Assembly (NCBI RefSeq): GCF_009908295.1
Contig: NZ_JAAALO010000003.1
Location: 496,001 to 560,000, forward strand
From: Micromonospora rubida
GTDB lineage: Bacteria; Actinomycetota; Actinomycetes; Mycobacteriales; Micromonosporaceae
Length of the DNA: 64,000 nucleotides
Direction of reading: 5' to 3'
The notes under the pieces are model-generated. The model was not told the origin of the DNA. It was given only the letters and a program-made list of their open reading frames with translations, and ran no database searches. The position numbers and the translations under genes are program-made. Below are positions 57,966 through 64,000 of this stretch, in pieces. Position 1 is the first letter of the stretch; every line of letters begins with the position of its first letter.

Positions 57966-59246
57966 ATGCAGCCGGAGGGCGCGTACAAGTTCACCGAGGC
58001 CGTGGGGGCTTGCCAGGTCGGCCGGGCATGGTCCGCCGTGGACGGTCAGGGGCGGCCGGCGCTCGTGGTGGTGCTGGACGGCGTCGCGGCGGCGGACCAG
58101 CGCTGGCGGGAGGCCTTCGCGAACGTGGCGAACACGCTCGCCCAGACGGCCGACGGCCACCGCTACCTCGCCGCCGACTTCTCCGCCGCCCACCCCTGGG
58201 TGGCATACCCGCCGACGGAGGCCGGCGCGCCGCAGCGGCTGTTCCAGACCCTCGGCATGGACTACCGGCCCGTGGCGGGCGGGTCAACGCCGCCTCCACC
58301 GCCCCAACCGATGTCGCCCCAGCCGATCTCGGCTCAGCCGATGTCGGCTCAACCGATGTCGGCCCAGCCGGTCTCGCCCCAGCCGATCTCGGCCCAACCA
58401 CAGCCCACGTCGGCGCCGCCCCAGCCGGTGTCGGTGCCCCCGCAGCCGACGTCGGGCCCGCCCCAACTGCCCTGGGTGCCCCAGCCGTGGGCGGTGACGC
58501 CGCAGCCGGTCTCCGGAGCGCCGCTCTCACCGGCCGCCGAGCCGACGCCCGGCAGCTCCCCGCCGTACGACACGTTCTCCGCGCCCGGCCGGCGGATCGC
58601 GCCGGTGGACCCGCCCCGGCGCAGCCGCACCGGACTCTGGGCCGCCATGGTGGTGCTGGCGGCGGTCGTCGCCGGCGGCGCCGGGGTGTTCGTCGGCACC
58701 ACCCTCGATGACGACGGGGCCGCTCCCGGCCCGGGCCCCTCGGCCAGCCCCACCGTGGCGCCGTTCGAGGCGAACCAGTTCTCCCTCAACAAGCCCAAGT
58801 TCGAGGGCGACCTCGCACCGCTGGCCGAGCCGTGGCTGGCCCGGATGGGCGGCTGCGCGGCCGACACCGAGGCCGGCGGGCCCAAGCGGCCGGCCGACGA
58901 GAAGCGGCACGTGTTCTGCCGCTACGGCGGGCTGTCCCTGCACTTCGGCCTCTACGAAGCCAGGTCCACGAAGGACACCGCGCGGGCCTACCGGCAGCAG
59001 CTCAACCTGGCCGGCGGCTCCCTCGCCCCCGGCCTGCGGGAGGCCACCCGGACCACCGGCGGCGTCAGCGGGGCCGCCGGCAGCTACATCGAGTACGCCT
59101 TCAAGGGCGACGACGGCCGGACGATCTGCGGGGTGTGGTGGGACCGCGACGACGGGCTCGCAGCGCTCTACCTGGAGACGCTCTGCGAGGCCGGCGTCGG
59201 CGGGAACTGGGATGCGCTGCGGGACCTGTGGCGGCGCACCAGCTGA
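57966..59246 (+). CDS. Membrane-anchored protein with Gln/Pro repeats, unknown function
   Basis: 426 residues. Residues 1-100: a folded cytosolic domain beginning GAYKFTEAVGACQVGRAWSAVDGQGRPALVVVLDG, kinase-substrate-like in style, found in other actinobacterial repeat proteins. Then a Pro/Gln-rich linker with six QP(M/I/V)S(A/P) units (residues 113-145), one transmembrane helix about 220-240 (LWAAMVVLAAVVAGGAGVFVG), and an extracellular domain with CRYGGLSLHFGLY and a Cys pair. Resembles serine/threonine-kinase-pathway membrane proteins without a kinase. Divergent from the hut operon. Confidence 0.7.
   Translation: MQPEGAYKFTEAVGACQVGRAWSAVDGQGRPALVVVLDGVAAADQRWREAFANVANTLAQTADGHRYLAADFSAAHPWVAYPPTEAGAPQRLFQTLGMDYRPVAGGSTPPPPPQPMSPQPISAQPMSAQPMSAQPVSPQPISAQPQPTSAPPQPVSVPPQPTSGPPQLPWVPQPWAVTPQPVSGAPLSPAAEPTPGSSPPYDTFSAPGRRIAPVDPPRRSRTGLWAAMVVLAAVVAGGAGVFVGTTLDDDGAAPGPGPSASPTVAPFEANQFSLNKPKFEGDLAPLAEPWLARMGGCAADTEAGGPKRPADEKRHVFCRYGGLSLHFGLYEARSTKDTARAYRQQLNLAGGSLAPGLREATRTTGGVSGAAGSYIEYAFKGDDGRTICGVWWDRDDGLAALYLETLCEAGVGGNWDALRDLWRRTS
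58305..58394 (+). repeat. 15-bp tandem repeat, six units
   Basis: Six 15-bp units at 58305, 58320, 58335, 58350, 58365 and 58380, variants of CAGCCGATGTCGGCT, encoding QPMSA-type pentapeptides. Confidence 0.8.
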
Positions 59247-59403
59247 CGGTCGTCGCGGGAGTTGACAACGGCTGCGGCGGCGTCATTAATGGACACGGCC
59301 GTCGGGGGACCGGTGTGACACCGCCCGCCCAGGCGGGTTCTTGGGCGCCCGGTCCGAGGTGGCGCACCGTGTCCCTGGGGAGCATCGGGTTGGGCGACAA
59401 GTC

Positions 59404-60549
59404 ATGACGTCGGTCGAGGACGCCGGTCCCGTGTCGGCCCCGCACGTCGGCCCGCCGCTGTTGGCCGGGCGCTCCGTCGCGCTCGTCCACGAGTGGTTCA
59501 GCGCGGCCGGCGGGTCCGAGAACGTCTTCCTCGCCATCGCCGACCTGGTCCCGCACGCCGACCGGTTCGTGCTGTGGGCCGAGTCCGACGTCCCCCGGGA
59601 CCGGCTGCGCCTGCGGGAGTCCTGGCTGGCCCGGACGCCGCTGCGCCGCAGCAAGGCCCTCGCGCTGCCGTTCCTGCCGCTGGCCTGGCGTGCCGCCGCC
59701 CGTCCCGCCGGGTACGACGTGGTGATCTCCTCCAGTCACGCCTTCGGCCACACGGCCCGGTTCGGTCCGCCCGAGCGGACGCGGCACCTGAGCTACGTCC
59801 ACTCTCCGGCCCGGTACGTCTGGAGCCCCGACTTCGACGGGCGCGGCGCGGGGCGGCTGCTGAGCGGGCCACGCCGGGCGTTGCAGGCGGTGGACGTCCG
59901 GCTCAGCCGGCACGTGCACGCCTACGCCGCGAACTCCCGCGAGGTCCAGGCCCGCATCCGCCGGTACTGGGGGCGCGACGCGGTGGTCATCCACCCGCCC
60001 GTCGACGTCGACTTCTTCGCCGACCCGCCGGCCGCCCAGCGCGACCAGGCCCGCGAGTACCTGCTCGGGGTCGGGCGGTGGATCCCGTACAAGAACTTCG
60101 ATTTGATGATCGCGACCGCCGACGAGGCGGGCCTGCCGCTCGTCCTCGCCGGGGGCGGCCCGGAGGAGGCCCGGTTGCGCCGGCTGGCCGCGCGGGCGTC
60201 CGTCCCGGTGACGTTCGAGTCGCGGCCCGGCCGGGAGCGGCTCCGGGAGCTGTACTGGGGCGCCCGAGCCCTGCTGTTCCCCGCGCACGAGGACTTCGGC
60301 ATCATCCCGGTCGAGGCCCAGGCGTGCGGCACCCCGGTCGTCGGGCTGCGCGCCGGCGGGCTGCTGGAGACCGTCGTGGAGGGCGAGACGGGATTCCTCG
60401 TCGCATCGCGGGAACCGACCCGCCACGCCGCGGCCCTGCGCCGGCTCGACGGGCTCGACCCCGACCGGGCCCGCCGGCACGCGGCCGGGTTCGGGCGGGA
60501 CAGCTTCGCGGCCCGGATGGCCGAGTGGGTCGCGCATGAGTCCGGCTGA
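59404..60549 (+). CDS. Glycosyltransferase, GT4 family
   Basis: 381 residues, first gene of a four-gene overlapping surface-sugar cluster. N-terminal acceptor domain with VHEWFSAAGGSENV, GxGR-like LGVGRWIPYKNFDLMI, and the GT4 donor motif HEDFGIIPVEAQACGTPVVG (Glu-x7-Glu). Uses a nucleotide- or lipid-linked sugar in the cytosol or at the inner membrane face, most likely a mannosyl or galactosyl transfer (inference). ATG 59404. Confidence 0.9.
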   Translation: MTSVEDAGPVSAPHVGPPLLAGRSVALVHEWFSAAGGSENVFLAIADLVPHADRFVLWAESDVPRDRLRLRESWLARTPLRRSKALALPFLPLAWRAAARPAGYDVVISSSHAFGHTARFGPPERTRHLSYVHSPARYVWSPDFDGRGAGRLLSGPRRALQAVDVRLSRHVHAYAANSREVQARIRRYWGRDAVVIHPPVDVDFFADPPAAQRDQAREYLLGVGRWIPYKNFDLMIATADEAGLPLVLAGGGPEEARLRRLAARASVPVTFESRPGRERLRELYWGARALLFPAHEDFGIIPVEAQACGTPVVGLRAGGLLETVVEGETGFLVASREPTRHAAALRRLDGLDPDRARRHAAGFGRDSFAARMAEWVAHESG

Positions 60550-61651
60550 GCGGGTCGACACGACCGTCCTCGAATGCTGCGGCGTCGGGGACGGCGGGAT
60601 CACCCGGGTGCTCACCGAGGTCGTCCGGCACTGGCCCGGCCCGCAGCGGCTCCGGGTCGTCGCCGCGCCACCCGCCTGGGTCGTCCCCCCGACCGACCCG
60701 GCCGTCCAGGTCGAGGTGGTCAGCCGGCAGCCGGCCGACCGGGCCCGGGCGATCGCGTCTGCGGCCACCGCCCTGCGCGGCGTCACCGGCCGCACCGACC
60801 GGGGTGCCGCCCCCGCCACCAGGGTGCTGTCGCTGAGCCCGTCGCTCGCCGTGCGGGGCAGCCGGTTGCCCGTCACCACCGTCGTGCACGACCTCGCGTT
60901 CCGGCTCTGGCCGCACGGCCTGTCGGGTGCCGTCCGGCAGTACCGGCGGGTCAGCTACGGCACCGCGATCGGCCGGTCCGCGCGGCTGCTCTGCGTCAGC
61001 GCCCGCACCCGGCACGATCTCCTCGGCCTGTACGGCGTCCGGGACGACCGCACGGCGGTCTGGCACCCGGGCAGCAGCCTCGACACCGCCTCCGGCCCGC
61101 TGCCCGCCCCGCTGGCCGCGCGGGTCGCTGGCGGTGGGCGCTACCTGGCCGTGGCCGGGCACGCCGCGCACAAGGGCGTCGAGATCGCGGTCGACGCCCT
61201 GCCCGACCTGCCCGGGTACGTGCTCGCGGTGCTCACCGGCGGGCAGCGGGTGCCGGAGTTCGAGGCCGCCGTCGCCCGCTGCGCCGCGGCGGAGCGGGTG
61301 CTGTTCCTGGACCGTCTCCCCGAGGACGGGTACGCCGCCACGATCGCCGGCGCCGCCGCGTTCCTGATGCCCAGCCACTTCGAGGGCTACGGGCTGCCGG
61401 CGGCCGAGGCACTGCGGCTCGGCACGCCGGTGGTCGTCTCCCCCGACCCGGCCCTGCACGAGGCCACCGGCGGGCGGGCGGCCCGGATGACGACCTGGAC
61501 GCCGCGCGCCCTCGTCGACGCGGTGACCGAGGCGACGACAGCGCCCCGACCGCCGGTGGGGGAGTGCGGCCGGTCCTGGCGCACCGCGACGGCCCACCTC
61601 GCCGACCTGCTCGCCGGGGCGCCGGCGGCCACCCGACCGGCGGGGCGGTGA
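60536..61651 (+). CDS. Glycosyltransferase, GT4 family
   Basis: 371 residues. N-terminal domain weakly conserved; C-terminal GT4 features YLAVAGHAAHKGVEI, FLMPSHFEGYGLPAAEALRLGTPVVV. Overlaps the previous gene by 14 bases and the next by four (GTGA). Probably acts in the same polymer pathway. Confidence 0.88.
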   Translation: MSPAERVDTTVLECCGVGDGGITRVLTEVVRHWPGPQRLRVVAAPPAWVVPPTDPAVQVEVVSRQPADRARAIASAATALRGVTGRTDRGAAPATRVLSLSPSLAVRGSRLPVTTVVHDLAFRLWPHGLSGAVRQYRRVSYGTAIGRSARLLCVSARTRHDLLGLYGVRDDRTAVWHPGSSLDTASGPLPAPLAARVAGGGRYLAVAGHAAHKGVEIAVDALPDLPGYVLAVLTGGQRVPEFEAAVARCAAAERVLFLDRLPEDGYAATIAGAAAFLMPSHFEGYGLPAAEALRLGTPVVVSPDPALHEATGGRAARMTTWTPRALVDAVTEATTAPRPPVGECGRSWRTATAHLADLLAGAPAATRPAGR

Positions 61652-62829
61652 CGGCCGTGCGGATCGCCATGGTGCACTCCGGCTTCGCCGTCCGGGGCGG
61701 CGCGGAGCGGTACGTCCGGGACCTGTCCCGGGCGCTCGCCGACCGTGGCCACGAGGTCCGCGTCTACAGCCGGACGCCCGACGCGGAGCACCCGGAGGAC
61801 CGGCCGGTCGGCGAGCGGGTCTCGGCCCGCCTGGCCCGGCTCGCCCCCCGGCTGGCCAAGCTCTGCACCCACCTGGGCGACCTGGTCGACCCGACCGGAC
61901 TGGGCCCGGACGACCTGCGCGACTTCGACCCCGACGTGGTGCACCTGCACAACTGGCAGGGGCTCGGCGTCCGGCCGGTGGCGCGGCTGTCGCGGCGGTG
62001 GCCCACCTGCCACTCCGTGCACGACCACGCCGTCCGCGACCCCAACAACGCCCTGGGCAACCTGGGCCGCTCGACCGCCGTGGACGCGCTGCTGCGGCTG
62101 CGGTCCCGGTGGGTGCTGCGGCAGTTCCGGCGCTGCACCCTGCTGTTCCCGTCCGAGCGCACCCGCCTGCGGGTCCTGGCCGGCGCTTCGGGGGCGCGGC
62201 CGGCAACCCGGCTCCTGCCGCTCGCCGTGCCGCTGCCGGCCGGGCCGCGCGACTGGCCGCCCGGCGACCGCCGCGTCTTCCTCTACCTCGGCGCACTGGA
62301 CCGGCACAAGGGCGTGGACCTGCTGCTCGACGCCTGGGCGGAGGCCGCCGACGCGGTCGGCGGCACGCTGCTCGTCGGCGGCGACGGCCCGCTGCGCGCC
62401 GAGGTCGAGCGGGTGGCCGAGCGGTCGGACTCCGTGCGGTACCTCGGCTACCTCGACGCCGAGGGCAAGCGTGCCGCGTTCCTGCGGGCGGGCTGGCTCG
62501 TGTTCCCCAGCCAGTGCGCCGAGACGTTCGGCCTGGTCTGCGCGGAGGCGCTGATGGCGGCGCGGCCCATCCTCGCCAGCGACATGGCCCGGCCGCCGAT
62601 GGCCGGGGACGCCTCGGTCCTGGTCTTCCGCACCCGGGACGAGCTGGCTCAACTGCTGCGCCGCGCCGTCCGGACCCCCGACGACGAGTACGCGGCGATG
62701 GCCGCGTCGGCCGCCGCCGACGGGGCACGCCTCGACTGGGACCGGCACGTCGACGCCGTCGTCGAGACCTACCGGACGGTCGGCGCCCCAGCCGGTGCCG
62801 GCCAGCGACCCGAGGTGACCCGCCGATGA
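61648..62829 (+). CDS. Glycosyltransferase, GT4 family
   Basis: 393 residues. N-terminal [33 protein letters not shown] (GT4 pattern), C-terminal FLYLGALDRHKGVDLLL and PSQCAETFGLVCAEALMAARPI. GTG 61648 overlaps the preceding stop; its stop overlaps the next start. Donor and acceptor unknown. Confidence 0.9.
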   Translation: MTAVRIAMVHSGFAVRGGAERYVRDLSRALADRGHEVRVYSRTPDAEHPEDRPVGERVSARLARLAPRLAKLCTHLGDLVDPTGLGPDDLRDFDPDVVHLHNWQGLGVRPVARLSRRWPTCHSVHDHAVRDPNNALGNLGRSTAVDALLRLRSRWVLRQFRRCTLLFPSERTRLRVLAGASGARPATRLLPLAVPLPAGPRDWPPGDRRVFLYLGALDRHKGVDLLLDAWAEAADAVGGTLLVGGDGPLRAEVERVAERSDSVRYLGYLDAEGKRAAFLRAGWLVFPSQCAETFGLVCAEALMAARPILASDMARPPMAGDASVLVFRTRDELAQLLRRAVRTPDDEYAAMAASAAADGARLDWDRHVDAVVETYRTVGAPAGAGQRPEVTRR

Positions 62830-64000
62830 TTCCCGACACCGGGCGCCGGCCCGACGCGACGGCACCCGGAACGGCCCCGGCCCGCCGCCGCCCGCCCACC
62901 CCCTGGCTGGTCGCCGGCGCGCTGCTCCTGCTGGCCGTCGTCGGCTGCGCGCTGGCCGGCGTCTCCCCGGTGGCGCCCCTCTTCCTGGCCGGCCTCGGCG
63001 TCGTCGCGGCCCGCCCGGTGCCCGGCCTGGTGTACGTGCTGATCGTCCTCAACGCCCCGCTGGGGCTGTGGATGACCGGCGTCCAGTGGCTCGTCGGCGA
63101 CGCGTTCGGCGGCCGCGAGTACGTGCTCAGCGTCTCCGCCGCCGCGGTGGTCGGCGTCCTCTTCACGCGTACCGCGCTGCTCGGCCGGTGGACCCGGACC
63201 CGGCTCCTCACCGGCGCGGCGGTGCTGCTGGTCGTGGCGGTGTGGAGCCTGATCGGCGTCGCCCACCACGGTGCGGCCCAGACCCTCGTCGGCGTCCGGC
63301 TGACCCTGGTCCCGCTGCTGCTGCTCGTGGTGCTCGCCGCGCTGACGCGGCCCCAGGTGCGGACGGTGCTGACCGCCCTGTCCTGGCTGCTCGTGGCCAA
63401 CGCCGTGGCGGCGGTCGGGGAGTTGGCGGTCGGTCCGGCCCGGCTGGTGCGGTGGGGCTTCGAGGAGGACCGGGCGGTCCGCTACATCGGCGACACCTTC
63501 CGGGCGCCCGGCCTCACCGAGTTCAACGGCGAGCTGGGCATCCTGGCCGGCGCGTACCTGCTCGGCTACGTGACCCTGTGGCTGACCCGGCGTGCCCGGC
63601 GCGCCCCGTGGCCCTGGCACGCCGGAGGGGTCGCCGCCGTCGCCTGCCTGGCCCTGAGTACCAGCCGGTCGGGGGCGCTGCTGGTGGTGGCGGGGGTGCT
63701 CGCTGCCGTGCTGCTCGACCGCTCCGGCGGGGCCGCCGGGCGACGCCGCGCGCGGCTGGTGGGCCTGGGCGTGGTCGCCTGCGTGGCCGTGGGCTTCGCG
63801 GCCGTCGGCGCCACCGGCGCCCGCAGCCTCTTCGAACGGTTCGACGTCTGGGCCGGGCTGCTCGGGGGCGGCCTGCCCCTCTGGGGGTACGGGATCGGCG
63901 GGGTCGGCGCGGCCACCACGTCCCGGGTGACGGCCGGCCCGCAGGTCTTCGTCGACAACTACTTCGTCAGCGTCGGCCTCCAGTACGGCCTGTGGGCGAT
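62826..64000 (+). CDS. O-antigen ligase/polymerase-like membrane protein (partial, cut by window end)
   Basis: At least 391 codons, with the 3' end beyond the window. Starts with ATGA overlap. About ten hydrophobic helices after a Pro/Arg-rich cytosolic start; a loop with FRAPGLTEFNGELG followed by STSRSGALL fits the Wzy_C/WaaL-type O-antigen ligase family (R-x-E-F pair). Joins or polymerises sugar chains on the outer side of the membrane. Completes the GT cluster. Confidence 0.85.
   Translation, partial: MIPDTGRRPDATAPGTAPARRRPPTPWLVAGALLLLAVVGCALAGVSPVAPLFLAGLGVVAARPVPGLVYVLIVLNAPLGLWMTGVQWLVGDAFGGREYVLSVSAAAVVGVLFTRTALLGRWTRTRLLTGAAVLLVVAVWSLIGVAHHGAAQTLVGVRLTLVPLLLLVVLAALTRPQVRTVLTALSWLLVANAVAAVGELAVGPARLVRWGFEEDRAVRYIGDTFRAPGLTEFNGELGILAGAYLLGYVTLWLTRRARRAPWPWHAGGVAAVACLALSTSRSGALLVVAGVLAAVLLDRSGGAAGRRRARLVGLGVVACVAVGFAAVGATGARSLFERFDVWAGLLGGGLPLWGYGIGGVGAATTSRVTAGPQVFVDNYFVSVGLQYGLWA

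Noticed and set aside
60302..63400. Minus-strand frame of 1032 codons over the glycosyltransferase cluster
   Set aside because: Arg/Pro/Ala-rich shadow; the plus-strand genes overlap by GTGA/ATGA and carry GT4 motifs.

Overview
The window is very GC-rich with strong codon bias. It uses GTG starts freely, and many starts lie 6-8 bases after a TANNNT hexamer, which suggests leaderless mRNAs. The gene content (LAL-type LuxR regulator, GH12-CBM2 cellulase under a CebR/CelR-like operator, mec-cysO-cysM, and a pncB...clpS...rph-rdgB block syntenic with Mycobacterium tuberculosis) points to a chromosomal segment of an actinomycete, most likely Micromonosporaceae (Micromonospora-like). The taxon is inferred from protein style; there is no rRNA or tRNA gene to confirm it. 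I saw no CRISPR array, IS transposase or prophage.

Layout. 0-5.6 kb: aldo/keto reductase, secreted endonuclease I, LysR regulator, divergent beta-lactamase-like protein, Tat-exported metallo-hydrolase. 5.6-9.7 kb: a five-gene, tightly overlapping operon with a Ycf46-like AAA ATPase, a DUF1257 (Ycf35-like) protein, a DUF2997 protein, a membrane/helix-hairpin-helix protein and a radical-SAM activase-like protein. No biochemical role is known to me for this set, and it is the best candidate here for an undescribed system. 9.6-15.8 kb: APC permease, YqeB-like protein, ABC exporter and a NarL-type two-component pair. 15.8-33.6 kb: a mosaic of single genes: M15 peptidase, a DUF6642-like protein with a caspase-like His/Cys arrangement, atypical SDR, class C beta-lactamase-like hydrolase, pentapeptide protein, PBP4-type DacB, a cysteine-free HesB-like protein with a repeat tail, phage-type beta protein, sulfotransferase, cupin, GH15 enzyme, second aldo/keto reductase, two orphan small genes, GH12 cellulase and an FAD monooxygenase. 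33.7-38.3 kb: cytochrome oxidase subunit I (ctaD), methyltransferase behind tandem CGATATATCG boxes, MFS exporter and nicotinamidase.

37.7-49.6 kb: NAD salvage (pncA, pncB), a large LAL regulator, a divergent protein that looks like a degenerate dynamin-type GTPase, then clpS, DUF2017, mec, cysO, cysM, an Rv1339-like metallo-beta-lactamase-fold protein, rph and rdgB. cysO, mec and cysM together form the sulfur-carrier route to cysteine. 49.7-57.9 kb: a histidine-utilisation operon on the minus strand (rpiR-type regulator, hutU, M20 amidohydrolase, hutF, hutI, hutH). It degrades histidine through urocanate, imidazolonepropionate, formiminoglutamate and formylglutamate; the M20 enzyme stands where a deformylase is needed. 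58-64 kb: a membrane-anchored unknown protein, then an overlapping surface-polysaccharide cluster of three GT4-type glycosyltransferases and an O-antigen-ligase-like membrane protein cut by the window end.

Two kinds of non-coding palindrome stand out: a near-perfect 27-bp-arm inverted repeat at 15863-15940 with a relative inside the hut operon, and a loopless 50-bp palindrome at 29914-29963. Several bidirectional terminator hairpins separate convergent genes.
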